Source of the DNA: Caproicibacter sp047777415
GTDB lineage: Bacteria; Bacillota; Clostridia; Oscillospirales; Acutalibacteraceae
Assembly: GCA_047777415.1 (NCBI GenBank)
Contig: JBKEEO010000002.1
Coordinates: 186,001-250,000, forward strand
Direction: 5' to 3'
DNA length: 64,000 nucleotides
A model generated the notes under the pieces. It ran no database searches, was not told the DNA's origin, and worked only from the letters and a program-made list of their open reading frames with translations. Position numbers and translations under genes: made by a program. This document shows, in pieces, positions 16,044 to 24,935 of this stretch (positions are counted from its first letter, which is position 1; each line of letters begins with the position of its first letter).

Positions 16044-17222
16044 ATGTTATCGCTGAAGATGGTCCGGTGGATTTTAGGCTATGTTCGGTTTTCGGTGATT
16101 GGCGGCAGTCCTGAGCGTTTTTTTAATTATTGCGCAAGAGCGGGCATTGTTTTTTGGGATATGACCGGCCGCAGAGACAGCGGAGCTTGTGTTGCTTGCA
16201 GCAGGTACCGCACTCTGCGCTCATTTGCCCGCAGAGCGGGATGCAGACTGCGGGTTCGGGAACGTCATGGTTTTCCGTTTCTTTTTCGCAGAACACGCAG
16301 GCACAGAGGAATCCTGTACGGCTCGGTCGCATTTGTTATGATACTGGTGCTTTTGTCCATGCATGTCTGGTGTATTGAAGTAACGGGCAATACCACACTG
16401 GATTCACGTGTCCTTCTTTCCGCCCTTGCCGAAAACGGTTTGTACCCCGGTGCTAGGATATCGTCCATTCAAACAAAACAGCTGGAACAGAAATTGATGC
16501 TGATGTTCCCCAAAATTCGTTGGATGACCATTAATACGCAGGGTTGTACGATGCAGGTTTGTATCCAGGAAAAGACGGAACGGCCGGAAATCGAACAGAA
16601 AACCGGTTTCTGTAATGTGAAAGCTGCAAAAACGGGACAAATTGTCGCCATTCGTGTTTACGCGGGAACGGCGAAGGTTAAAACAGGGGATGCCGTTGCC
16701 GAAGGACAGTTGCTTGTCAGCGGTGTTGTAGAAGACGAGTTTGGTGAAAGCAAGCTGGTCCACGCCTCTGCCGAAATTATCGCTGAAACAATTCGCACCT
16801 GTGACATTCGGGTGCCACTGACGCAAAGTGACAGAGTGCCAACCGGTTCTCGGGTTGTAAGGAAAAGTCTGAAGATTTTCGGGGCAAATGTGCCGCTGAC
16901 ATTCATCGGCAAGCCCAAAGGGGATTATGATGTGTCCGGAATACAGACCGATATCAGGCTATTCGGGACCCTTTTGCCGGTGAGTTTGTATGAAGAAGAC
17001 TGGGTCGGTATGCGTACCGTTCCCATTCACTTAACGGAACAGCAGGCATTGGCGCAGGCAAAAGAAAAACTTTCCGCTTATCAAAAAAATTTGCCGCAGG
17101 ATACAAAAGTATTAGCTGTCAGCACATCGCAACGTATCGAAAAGGATACGTTTATTTACTCTGTGACATTAAAATGCGAGGAAAATATTGCACAGGAGTC
17201 GGAAATATTAATAAAATCGTAA
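16044..17222 (+). CDS. yqfD: Sporulation protein YqfD
   Basis: 392 residues, typical YqfD. Membrane-anchored sporulation protein partnered with YqfC; required for the sigma-E stage in Bacillus. Seen: a basic cytosolic N-terminal region, one transmembrane helix at about residues 92-112 (GSVAFVMILVLLSMHVW), then a large extracytosolic part that begins with IEVTGNTTL and contains a GDAVAEGQLLVSGVV segment. GAGGTGG precedes the ATG. Confidence 0.9.
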   Translation: MLSLKMVRWILGYVRFSVIGGSPERFFNYCARAGIVFWDMTGRRDSGACVACSRYRTLRSFARRAGCRLRVRERHGFPFLFRRTRRHRGILYGSVAFVMILVLLSMHVWCIEVTGNTTLDSRVLLSALAENGLYPGARISSIQTKQLEQKLMLMFPKIRWMTINTQGCTMQVCIQEKTERPEIEQKTGFCNVKAAKTGQIVAIRVYAGTAKVKTGDAVAEGQLLVSGVVEDEFGESKLVHASAEIIAETIRTCDIRVPLTQSDRVPTGSRVVRKSLKIFGANVPLTFIGKPKGDYDVSGIQTDIRLFGTLLPVSLYEEDWVGMRTVPIHLTEQQALAQAKEKLSAYQKNLPQDTKVLAVSTSQRIEKDTFIYSVTLKCEENIAQESEILIKS

Positions 17223-17243
17223 TATAATTTTGTGTATTTTATG

Positions 17244-17272
17244 GTGACGAAATTTTATAATTGTGCTATAAT
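17244..17272 (+). promoter_or_regulatory. Probable sigma-A promoter of the phoH operon
   Basis: GTGACG (17244-17249), 17-bp spacer, TATAAT (17267-17272). It would give vegetative expression of phoH-ybeY-dgkA-era separate from the sporulation genes upstream. Confidence 0.55.
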
Positions 17273-17329
17273 AATTTAAAATCTATCCGGTGAAATTCTT
17301 AGTGTGCGTGCCGGACTTTAGGTGATTAG

Positions 17330-18289
17330 ATGTTTGAACAAAGAATCAATATTGACCGCATGGAGCAAGCAGTCGCACTTTTCGGAAGTTTTGACGAAAA
17401 TATTCGAATCATCGAACAAGAGTACGGCGTTTCCATTGTTTACCGCGGCAGTGAGCTGAAAATTTCCGGTGAGCCGGACGGTGTCGGTAAAGCGGTTCGC
17501 GCGATTGAGAGTTTGCTGACATTGATAAACCGAGGTGAGGCACTGAGCGAGCAGAATGTTCGCTATTGCATTTCCCTTGTCAATGAAGGCAGCGAAAGTA
17601 AGATAGAGACACTTGCAGGTGACTGTATTTGCATCACTTCCAAAGGCAAGCCGGTCAAAGCCAAAACGCTTGGCCAAAAGCGCTATTGCCAGGCAATACA
17701 GGATCATACCATTACCATAGCAGTTGGACCGGCGGGTACCGGGAAAACCTATTTGGCGGTGGCACTGGCTGTCACAGCGTTTCGAGCGCAGGAAGTCAAC
17801 AGGATTATTCTGACCCGGCCGGCTGTTGAAGCCGGTGAAAAGTTGGGATTCTTGCCGGGTGATCTGCAGCAGAAGGTGGACCCTTATCTTCGTCCGCTTT
17901 ACGATGCACTGTTCGATATGCTTGGGGCGGAAACCTATCAGAAATATGTGGAGCGCGGAAATATTGAAGTTGCGCCGCTTGCCTACATGCGTGGCAGAAC
18001 ATTGGATGACAGCTTTATCATTTTGGATGAAGCGCAGAACACAACACCGGAGCAGATGAAGATGTTTTTGACCAGGCTTGGGTTTAACTCCAAGATGGTT
18101 ATCACGGGCGATGTCACGCAGATTGATTTGCCTGTTGGCAGGAGGTCCGGCCTTCGCGATGTCCTTCGTATTCTGAAGGGCATTGATGATATTGCACAGG
18201 TTCGCTTTTCAGAAAAAGACGTTGTGCGCCATCGCCTGGTTCAGAATATTATTAAAGCATATGAGAAAATAGAAGAAGCGGGGCGTTGA
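17330..18289 (+). CDS. phoH: PhoH-family P-loop ATPase
   Basis: 319 residues, the usual PhoH/YbeZ length. Predicted ATPase linked to RNA metabolism, and a frequent partner of YbeY. Seen: an N-terminal KH-like region (about 1-100), Walker A GPAGTGKT at 133-140 and Walker B FIILDEAQN near 229, followed by TGDVTQIDLP. It is the first gene of a tight cluster; ybeY begins 3 bp after its stop. Confidence 0.93.
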   Translation: MFEQRINIDRMEQAVALFGSFDENIRIIEQEYGVSIVYRGSELKISGEPDGVGKAVRAIESLLTLINRGEALSEQNVRYCISLVNEGSESKIETLAGDCICITSKGKPVKAKTLGQKRYCQAIQDHTITIAVGPAGTGKTYLAVALAVTAFRAQEVNRIILTRPAVEAGEKLGFLPGDLQQKVDPYLRPLYDALFDMLGAETYQKYVERGNIEVAPLAYMRGRTLDDSFIILDEAQNTTPEQMKMFLTRLGFNSKMVITGDVTQIDLPVGRRSGLRDVLRILKGIDDIAQVRFSEKDVVRHRLVQNIIKAYEKIEEAGR

Positions 18290-18292
18290 AAG

Positions 18293-18802
18293 TTGGAAAA
18301 AATTAGGGTGATTATTGACAATAAGCAGAAGGCGGTGAAAATTCCAACCGGGCTGCGCATGTTGGTACGGCGCTGCTGCAATGCAGTACTCAGACTGGAA
18401 AAATTTGAGGGACCGGCAGAAATCAGTGTCCTTTTTGTGGACAACGAACAAATTCAAAAGATGAATGCGCAGTACAGGGGCAAAGATATGCCGACGGATG
18501 TTCTAAGTTTTCCAATGGGAGAAAACGGCGTGTATGATGTCAACCATGACACAGGAGCAAAAATACTAGGAGATATTGTGATTTCCCTGGAAAAAGCAGT
18601 GGAACAGGCGGAACGTTACGGGCATTCCCTGGAGCGAGAAGTAGGCTATTTGACGGCCCATTCTATGCTGCATCTTTTGGGGTATGATCATGAACAGGGC
18701 GGCTTGGCACGTGTTCGCATGCGTGAAAAAGAAGAGGAAGTTATGGTGCAGCTTGGTCTGCCGAGCACGGCAAGCTATGTTTTGGACGAGGATGAGGAAT
18801 AG
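18293..18802 (+). CDS. ybeY: Endoribonuclease YbeY (rRNA maturation factor)
   Basis: 169 residues. Zinc-dependent endoribonuclease acting in 16S rRNA processing and 70S quality control. The metal-binding HxxxHxxxxxH motif reads HSMLHLLGYDH, and the MPTDVLSFPMG segment matches the family. The chosen start is TTG at 18293; its ribosome site is weak and translation may be coupled to phoH, whose stop is 3 bp away. Confidence 0.93.
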   Translation: MEKIRVIIDNKQKAVKIPTGLRMLVRRCCNAVLRLEKFEGPAEISVLFVDNEQIQKMNAQYRGKDMPTDVLSFPMGENGVYDVNHDTGAKILGDIVISLEKAVEQAERYGHSLEREVGYLTAHSMLHLLGYDHEQGGLARVRMREKEEEVMVQLGLPSTASYVLDEDEE

Positions 18803-18804
18803 GA

Positions 18805-19290
18805 TTGCGCTTTTTGAAAAGCTTTAAATATGCGTTTCGCGGGATTATTTACTGTATTAATAATGAGCGAAATATGCGGATACACACAGTGATTGCGCTG
18901 TATGTATTTGTGTTTTCGTTCTTTTTTCACTTAACAAGGGTTGAATACGCGGTGCTGTTTTTGACTTTCGCCATGGTAATTTCAGCGGAACTGTTTAATA
19001 CAGTATCGGAGGAACTCTCTGACTTTAGTGCGGCGAGTTTCAATCCTGTTGTGCGCATTGTCAAGGATATGGCGTCCGGTGCGGTTCTTGTCAATGCTGT
19101 TTTTGCCATCGCGGTTGGCATCTGCCTTTTTTGGCGGCCTGCCGTCTTTGCGGAAATATTGTGCTTTTTTGCGGTACATCCCATTTTACTTGTGCTGCTG
19201 CCTGTTTTTACGGCGGCGGCTGTCTTTTATATCATTCTGGGACCGCTTGGCATCCGTGACTGTCTGCGGAGGAAGAAAAACGGAAAATAG
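18805..19290 (+). CDS. dgkA: Diacylglycerol/undecaprenol kinase family protein
   Basis: 161 residues. Integral membrane kinase; Gram-positive members mainly phosphorylate undecaprenol for cell-wall lipid recycling. Seen: an N-terminal amphipathic SFKYAFRGI, three to four hydrophobic helices, SAELFNTVSEE (the conserved E-N-E helix) and KDMASGAVLV near the C-terminal side. It carries about 40 extra C-terminal residues with another hydrophobic stretch. TTG start with GAGGAATAGGA upstream; it follows ybeY by 2 bp. Confidence 0.88.
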   Translation: MRFLKSFKYAFRGIIYCINNERNMRIHTVIALYVFVFSFFFHLTRVEYAVLFLTFAMVISAELFNTVSEELSDFSAASFNPVVRIVKDMASGAVLVNAVFAIAVGICLFWRPAVFAEILCFFAVHPILLVLLPVFTAAAVFYIILGPLGIRDCLRRKKNGK

Positions 19291-19302
19291 GGAGAGATTG
19301 CA

Positions 19303-20226
19303 TTGTCAGATCAAGAAAACAAAAAATCTGCTTTTATCGCAATAGTTGGACGGCCAAATGTTGGGAAATCATCGCTTTTAAATCAGATGCTCGGGCAGAA
19401 AATAGCTATCGTTTCACAAAAGCCGCAGACGACCCGAACACGCATTATGGGTGTGCTGACGGAAAAAGAGACACAACTGGTATTTATCGACACCCCCGGA
19501 TTGCTTCAGCCGCGCAACCGGCTCGGCGAATTTATGGTGCGTTCGGTTGTGGAGTCCGTTACCGGTGTGGACGCATGCCTTTTAGTGGTGGAGGCGGGGA
19601 AGAAAACTTCCCGTTCTGCGCTGGAATTGATTGACCGCTTCCGTTCGCTCAACATGCGTGCGGTGCTTGCAATTAATAAAATTGATTTGCTGCAGGATAA
19701 ATCCGTGCTGATAGAGCAAATATCCAGTGTGTCTCGGCTTTATGATTTTGAGGCGGTGGTTCCTGTTTCGGCCAAAACCGGCAGTGGCGTAAGCGACCTG
19801 AAAAAGGAACTTTCCGCGCTTGCAGAACCCGGAGTGCATTTTTTTGACGATGATACTTTGACCGACCAGCCGGAACGCGTTATTGCTGCAGAAATTGTAA
19901 GGGAAAAGCTGCTGCGCTTGCTAAGTGCCGAAGTACCGCACGGCATCGGCGTGGTGGTGGAGCGAATGACGGAAAGACCAAATCGCGGCGGAATTACAGA
20001 CATTACTGCAACCATCTACTGCGAAAAGGAATCCCACAAGGCGATTATTATCGGGAAAAACGGGGACATGCTCAAACGGGTTGGAACTTACGCGCGGGAA
20101 GATATGGAACAGTTTTTCGGCTGCAAAATTAATCTGCAGCTCTGGGTGAAGGTCAAGGAAAACTGGCGCAACCGTCTTTCTGCTCTGCGTATGATGGGGT
20201 ATGATACCTCGGGATTTGACGCATAA
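19303..20226 (+). CDS. era: GTPase Era
   Basis: 307 residues. Essential GTPase that binds the 3' end of 16S rRNA and couples 30S maturation to the cell cycle. Seen: G1 GRPNVGKS at 16-23, G3 DTPG, G4 NKID and a C-terminal KH domain with IIIGKNGDMLKRVG. The TTG at 19303 follows GGAGAG. Classic position after ybeY and dgkA. Confidence 0.96.
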   Translation: MSDQENKKSAFIAIVGRPNVGKSSLLNQMLGQKIAIVSQKPQTTRTRIMGVLTEKETQLVFIDTPGLLQPRNRLGEFMVRSVVESVTGVDACLLVVEAGKKTSRSALELIDRFRSLNMRAVLAINKIDLLQDKSVLIEQISSVSRLYDFEAVVPVSAKTGSGVSDLKKELSALAEPGVHFFDDDTLTDQPERVIAAEIVREKLLRLLSAEVPHGIGVVVERMTERPNRGGITDITATIYCEKESHKAIIIGKNGDMLKRVGTYAREDMEQFFGCKINLQLWVKVKENWRNRLSALRMMGYDTSGFDA

Positions 20227-20357
20227 CGACATTTTACGCAAAGCATATTTTCTGTAAAAAACATGTCATATTATGGCGTAAATTCATATATTTACCGCTC
20301 ATAGATACTGCCGAATGGCAAATACTTTGAATAGTATCATAAAAAGGAGCGGTAATC

Positions 20358-20522
20358 TTGGACAAGAATACAGCATGGGACAGTTTTAAACATACGGGAA
20401 GTGTTAAAGATTATTTGATCTACAGCCAGTTGCGGCATATGGCCGAGGACGGGCATGTTCAGGAGGATCAGAATGAGGACGGACGCAGAGGGCTTGGTAA
20501 TCATGGAGAAATGCGTGGGTGA
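20358..20522 (+). CDS. yqzL: YqzL-like small protein
   Basis: 54 residues from a TTG at 20358 with AAAGGAGC upstream. The N-terminus (MDKNTAWDSFKHTGSVKDYLIYSQL) fits the YqzL pattern, with a conserved W and a T-G-x-x-x-x-Y-L core. It sits between era and recO exactly as yqzL does in Bacillus. Function unknown. It overlaps the recO start by about 50 bp in another frame, and its C-terminal part is longer than usual. Sporulation-like promoter motifs lie upstream (see findings). Confidence 0.65.
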   Translation: MDKNTAWDSFKHTGSVKDYLIYSQLRHMAEDGHVQEDQNEDGRRGLGNHGEMRG

Positions 20523-21237
20523 CAGTGACAGGCTGATCACCATCCTCACAAAGCAAAAAGGAGTGCTTCGTGCTTTTGTCCAGCGGCCGGGCCGTGCAAA
20601 AAGCGGCCGGCTGTCGGCAACACGGCTGTTTAGTTATTCCCGCTTCACGATTTTCGAAGGGCGGGATAAATACATAATTGATGCGGCAGAGCCAATTGAG
20701 ATTTTTTTTGATCTTCGAAAGAATATCGAACGATTGTCACTGGCCCAGTATTTTTGTGAGCTTGCCATTGCCTTGGCACCGCAGGATTCGCCGGCGGAGG
20801 AATATCTGCGGCTGATTTTAAATGCGCTTTATTTTTTAAGCCGCGGTACGCGTCTGAACGAAATTGTCAAAGCTGTTGTAGAGATGCGTATGCTGGCTTT
20901 ATCCGGTTACCAGCCGGACTTGGTAGGATGTTCGGGATGCGGATGTTTTGAATCGGACATCATGTATTTTCTGCCGGTTTCCGGTCGGATTTTCTGTGCG
21001 GAGTGTCAAACCCCGAAGGATGAACCATTCGTTCGGTTGGGACGCGGTGCCATGGCGGGTCTGCGGCATACCATTTATGCGGATTTAAATAAGGCGTTTT
21101 CTTTTACACTTTCCCCGCAAGGGACAAAAGAATTGGAACAAGCGGCAGAAGCCTACGTGCTCAGCACATTAGGACACGGATTTGCAACCTTGGACTTTTA
21201 TCATGTGACTGCGGGAACGGTGACGTGGAAAGGCTGA
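20473..21237 (+). CDS. recO: DNA repair protein RecO
   Basis: 254 residues. Loads RecA on SSB-coated DNA with RecR. Seen: an N-terminal OB fold (TDAEGLVIMEKCVGDSDRLI), a helical core and a four-Cys zinc site CSGCGCF ... FCAEC near residues 155-180. ATG at 20473 with AGGAGG six bases upstream. The start lies inside the yqzL frame, so the two are translationally linked. Confidence 0.94.
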   Translation: MRTDAEGLVIMEKCVGDSDRLITILTKQKGVLRAFVQRPGRAKSGRLSATRLFSYSRFTIFEGRDKYIIDAAEPIEIFFDLRKNIERLSLAQYFCELAIALAPQDSPAEEYLRLILNALYFLSRGTRLNEIVKAVVEMRMLALSGYQPDLVGCSGCGCFESDIMYFLPVSGRIFCAECQTPKDEPFVRLGRGAMAGLRHTIYADLNKAFSFTLSPQGTKELEQAAEAYVLSTLGHGFATLDFYHVTAGTVTWKG

Positions 21238-21356
21238 GTAACTGGAATCACCAAGGAATCTGTTTTTTCTTTGTCTGATCCTACATTTTGGCGAAAGAAC
21301 GCATGCATGCTTGTTTCATAAGTGACGGAACACATATGGGAGGAAAATATTCATAT

Positions 21357-23735
21357 ATGTCTATGCAAGGACTGCAAAAACACGCGCGGGCTTTGGAACT
21401 CGATAAAATATTAAAATTGCTGGCAGCCCGGACTGCGTGCGAAGATGCGGCACGAATTGCAGGAAGCCTGAAACCCTCGTCGTCGGTGGAAGAAGTCAAG
21501 CGGCTTCTTCAAGAAACGGACGAGGCTTATATCATGATGGCACGCTTTGGTTCTCCGCCGTTCGGCGGGCTTGTGGATGTGTCCAATGCTCTGCGCAGGG
21601 CGCAGGCGGGCAGCATGCTAACCATGGCGGAGTTGTTGCAAGTTTCCGGCTTACTGCGCACCATCCGTGCTATTACGGACTGGCGGCGCAAAAGCGAAGG
21701 GGTGAAAAGCTGTCTGGATGACCGGTTTTCCATGCTGATGCCAAACCAGTATTTGGAAAACCGCATTAACAATGCAATTGTATCGGAAGAGGAAATGGCG
21801 GACAGTGCATCGCCTGCTCTGCTCTCCATTCGGAGGAAAATCAGAACCGCTTCTGCGAAAGCGCGTGAAGTTCTAGACCGGATGACGCATTCTGCTTCCT
21901 ACCAGAAATATCTTCAGGACCCGATTGTAACCATCCGAGGCGGACGGTTTGTGGTTCCGGTGAGGGCGGAATACAAAAACGAAGTACCGGGGCTTGTGCA
22001 CGATACCTCTGCCAGCGGTTCCACATTGTTTGTGGAACCTTTAAGCGCTGTGGAGTTGAATAATAAGGTGCGTGTATTACAGTCGGAGGAACAAAAAGAG
22101 ATAGAGAGAATTCTAGCTCAACTTTCTGCTGAAGCTGGGGAATTTGCAGATACCATCATTCGAAATTACAAAATCGCTGTGGAACTGAATGTCGTGTTTG
22201 CAAAAGCGGATCTTGCCTATCGGATGAAGGCAACTCTGCCCAGGATTAACAACGAAGGGCGGATTGTGCTGAAAAAGGCTCGCCATCCGCTGATTGACCC
22301 CGAGACCGTTGTACCGACGGATATTGAGCTCGGTGTCAATTTTGATACTTTGGTGATTACGGGGCCGAATACGGGAGGCAAAACCGTCTCGCTGAAAACA
22401 GTGGGACTTCTAACTCTGATGGCAATGTGCGGATTGATGATTCCGGCTGCGGAAAACAGCGAAATATCGGTTTTCCAGCAGGTGCTTGCCGATATCGGAG
22501 ATGAACAGAGCATAGAACAGTCTCTTTCCACTTTTTCTGCTCATATGACGAATATCATACAGATTATGGAACAGGCGGGACAGGGGAGTCTGGTTCTTTT
22601 GGATGAACTCGGTGCCGGAACGGATCCTGTGGAAGGTGCGGCACTGGCGGAAGCAATTCTTGAGTCTTTAAGAGCAAAGGGAGCAAGAATTGCGGCTACC
22701 ACTCACTATGCGGAACTGAAAGCCTACGCCCTGCAAACGCCGGGGGTGGAAAACGCCTCCTGTGAATTCGATGTAGATACGCTGCGTCCCACGTATCGGC
22801 TGTTAATCGGTGTTCCGGGGCGTTCCAACGCCTTTGCCATATCGCTGCGGCTTGGAATGGAACATTCAGTTGTTGAGCGAGCCAAGGCATTGATTTCTCA
22901 GGAAAACACAAGGTTCGAGGACGTGGTTCAGACCTTGGAGGTCAGCCGTCAGCAACTTGAAAATGAGCGGATACAAGCGCAGAAAGCGCATGCCCTTGCG
23001 GAGCAGACACGCCGCGAGGCGGAAGAAAAGCTGCAGCGGGTTCAAAGAGAGGCGGAGGCCGAACTAAACAAAGCACGCGAAAAGGCAGCTCAACTGGTTG
23101 CACGAACCAGGGCGCAGGCCGATGCACTCATCGGCGAGCTGGAAGAAATAAAAAAGAAGCGTAATAAAATTTTGACCGCGGAGCAAAAGGCGAAACTGAA
23201 GGCGGGTATGCGCGCGTTGGAAAACGGGGCGGATCCGGTTCGGAAAAAAGAAAACGGGGATTATGTCCTTCCGCGTCCGCTGAGAGCAGGCGATACCGTT
23301 CTGATTTTCGATATCGATAAGAAAGGCACTGTGATTCGTCCACCGGAGGATGACTCCGAAGAAGCGCTGATTCAGGCTGGTATCCTTCAGACGCGTGTTC
23401 CCGTATCCAACCTTCGATTGCTGGAAGAAAAGCCGCAGCGTGCACCGATTCGCGGAGTAACGAGGAACGTGACCTCCCGCGCGAATGCGAAAATAACCAC
23501 AGAGGTGGACCTGCGCGGGCAGACATCGGATGAGGCAATACTGAATTTGGACCGTTTCTTGGATTCCGCACTGCTCAACGGGGTGGACCAATTGACCGTT
23601 ATCCACGGTAAGGGCACGGGCGTGCTGAGAGCTGCTGTGCACCAGTATCTGAAAAAGCACCCACGTGTCAAAAGCTATCGCCTCGGCACGTTTGGAGAAG
23701 GCGAATCCGGCGTGACCATTGTGGAATTGAAATAG
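21357..23735 (+). CDS. mutS2: Endonuclease MutS2
   Basis: 792 residues, usual for MutS2. It binds branched DNA and collided ribosomes; in Bacillus it acts in ribosome rescue. Seen: MutS core, Walker A GPNTGGKT near residue 336, DELGAGTDP Walker B, a coiled-coil region rich in Glu, Arg and Gln at about 525-600, and a C-terminal Smr nuclease domain with VDLRGQTSDEA and VIHGKGTGVLR. Start uncertain: ATG at 21357 fits the family N-terminus, with GGGAGGA 12 bases upstream; the frame is open to 21288. Confidence 0.93.
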   Translation: MSMQGLQKHARALELDKILKLLAARTACEDAARIAGSLKPSSSVEEVKRLLQETDEAYIMMARFGSPPFGGLVDVSNALRRAQAGSMLTMAELLQVSGLLRTIRAITDWRRKSEGVKSCLDDRFSMLMPNQYLENRINNAIVSEEEMADSASPALLSIRRKIRTASAKAREVLDRMTHSASYQKYLQDPIVTIRGGRFVVPVRAEYKNEVPGLVHDTSASGSTLFVEPLSAVELNNKVRVLQSEEQKEIERILAQLSAEAGEFADTIIRNYKIAVELNVVFAKADLAYRMKATLPRINNEGRIVLKKARHPLIDPETVVPTDIELGVNFDTLVITGPNTGGKTVSLKTVGLLTLMAMCGLMIPAAENSEISVFQQVLADIGDEQSIEQSLSTFSAHMTNIIQIMEQAGQGSLVLLDELGAGTDPVEGAALAEAILESLRAKGARIAATTHYAELKAYALQTPGVENASCEFDVDTLRPTYRLLIGVPGRSNAFAISLRLGMEHSVVERAKALISQENTRFEDVVQTLEVSRQQLENERIQAQKAHALAEQTRREAEEKLQRVQREAEAELNKAREKAAQLVARTRAQADALIGELEEIKKKRNKILTAEQKAKLKAGMRALENGADPVRKKENGDYVLPRPLRAGDTVLIFDIDKKGTVIRPPEDDSEEALIQAGILQTRVPVSNLRLLEEKPQRAPIRGVTRNVTSRANAKITTEVDLRGQTSDEAILNLDRFLDSALLNGVDQLTVIHGKGTGVLRAAVHQYLKKHPRVKSYRLGTFGEGESGVTIVELK

Positions 23736-23815
23736 ATTGGACACACGAAAAACAGCCGTGTTCATTGATGCAATTCCAGCAATTTTCAAAGCTTCAGCGT
23801 TAGGAGGATCATGAA

Positions 23816-24475
23816 ATGAAACCGAAATACATGCGCGGAAAAAGCGTTGCAGCTCATATCGTTACCATGATCCTCTCAGTTCTTATCATCCTGCTTGCCG
23901 TTTTGTTCGTTTCTGTCCGGATGCTTCTCAATGACCCGAATGCCGGCCGCTCCATGCCGGCCCCCTCCGATGCAGCCATTTCTCAAATTGTTTCTGCCTC
24001 TCTTTCCGGGGCAGAGGTTCAGATGACTTCTGAAGAAATGGGCGGACTGCTGAATTATTTCCTTGAAAGCAATACAATCGCCGAGTTTGAAATGGGGATC
24101 ACAGCGGTTTCCGTTACGGCAAATGAGAACGGCACGGTCGATATTTATTCCCCTGTACGCTACCGAGGCAAGGTGTTCGGTGTAATGGTCAATCTTCTTC
24201 CGTCTTTTGACAGTTCATCGGAAGAATTAAAATTCGATGTCAAATCAGTACAGGTGGGACGGCTTTCTGTGCCGGTCAATCTTGCGATGAACGTTATAGA
24301 AAGCAAATTGCCGTCCATTGTTTCGCGGAACGGAAACACATTTGTTTGTGATACAAAATCTCTGTTTCATGTCAACTATTCCGGCTTATCGGTGCGGCTG
24401 AGAATGACGGAAATGAAAGTGGCAAATAAAATTTTTACATTTCAATTTCAAACAAAATTGGGACTGGCAGGGTAA
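23816..24475 (+). CDS. Membrane-anchored protein, YpmS/DUF2140-like
   Basis: 219 residues. One N-terminal transmembrane helix at about 15-37 (VTMILSVLIILLAVLFVSV) followed by an extracytosolic beta-rich domain. The arrangement (ISEAEINGLLNYFL-like segment, then VDIYSPVRYRGKVFGVMVNLLP) recalls the YpmS/DUF2140 group. No function is known to me. GGAGGA lies just before the ATG. It follows mutS2 and precedes the SRP operon promoter. Confidence 0.65.
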   Translation: MKPKYMRGKSVAAHIVTMILSVLIILLAVLFVSVRMLLNDPNAGRSMPAPSDAAISQIVSASLSGAEVQMTSEEMGGLLNYFLESNTIAEFEMGITAVSVTANENGTVDIYSPVRYRGKVFGVMVNLLPSFDSSSEELKFDVKSVQVGRLSVPVNLAMNVIESKLPSIVSRNGNTFVCDTKSLFHVNYSGLSVRLRMTEMKVANKIFTFQFQTKLGLAG

Positions 24476-24484
24476 AATTATCCC

Positions 24485-24513
24485 TTGACAGTCTCTTTCT
24501 TTTATAGTATAAT
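24485..24513 (+). promoter_or_regulatory. Sigma-A promoter of the ylxM-ffh-rpsP operon
   Basis: TTGACA (24485-24490), 17-bp spacer, TATAAT (24508-24513), a perfect match. The transcribed leader holds a 7-bp inverted repeat TGTAAAG / CTTTACA (24521-24527 and 24536-24542) shortly before the ylxM ribosome site. Confidence 0.88.
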
Positions 24514-24561
24514 CCGTACTTGTAAAGAGAAAGCACTTTACACCTCAACGGAGGCGATCGG

Positions 24562-24924
24562 ATGGCGAAGGACTTAAAAATTTCGCTTCTGCTTGATTTT
24601 TACGGTGCAATGCTGACGGAAAAGCAGAGGCAGATGGTCGAATACTATTACGATGAAGACCTTTCCCTCTCTGAAATCGCGGAAAACGAAGGTATCACTC
24701 GGCAGGGTGTGCGTGATTTTGTCAAGCGCTCGGAAAGTCAGCTTCTTGAAATGGAGCAGAAACTTGGCCTTGCGCAGCGCTTTCGTGAGATTATGGATGG
24801 TCTCCAAAAGATTAACGATGCCGCAGATCGCATCCGGGAATACAATGAACATTGCATTTATGCGCGGGAAATTGATGAAAATGCAAAGCAAATTCTTGCA
24901 ATCACCCGCAAACTATGTGAATAG
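24562..24924 (+). CDS. ylxM: YlxM-family DNA-binding protein (SRP-associated)
   Basis: 120 residues, UPF0122/YlxM size. Helix-turn-helix protein resembling sigma-70 region 4 (LTEKQRQMVEYYYDEDLSLSEIAE and GITRQGVRDFVKRSE), regularly encoded before ffh and thought to modulate SRP function. GGAGGCGA precedes the ATG. Ffh starts 11 bp downstream. Confidence 0.92.
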   Translation: MAKDLKISLLLDFYGAMLTEKQRQMVEYYYDEDLSLSEIAENEGITRQGVRDFVKRSESQLLEMEQKLGLAQRFREIMDGLQKINDAADRIREYNEHCIYAREIDENAKQILAITRKLCE

Positions 24925-24935
24925 GAGGAACTGTT

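Noticed and set aside
23064..23789. 241-codon frame on the minus strand
   Set aside because: Opposite the MutS2 Smr region; no motif or ribosome site.
24521..24542. CcpA cre site before ylxM
   Set aside because: TGTAAAG/CTTTACA are 8 bp apart and lack the central CG of cre; recorded only as an inverted repeat.
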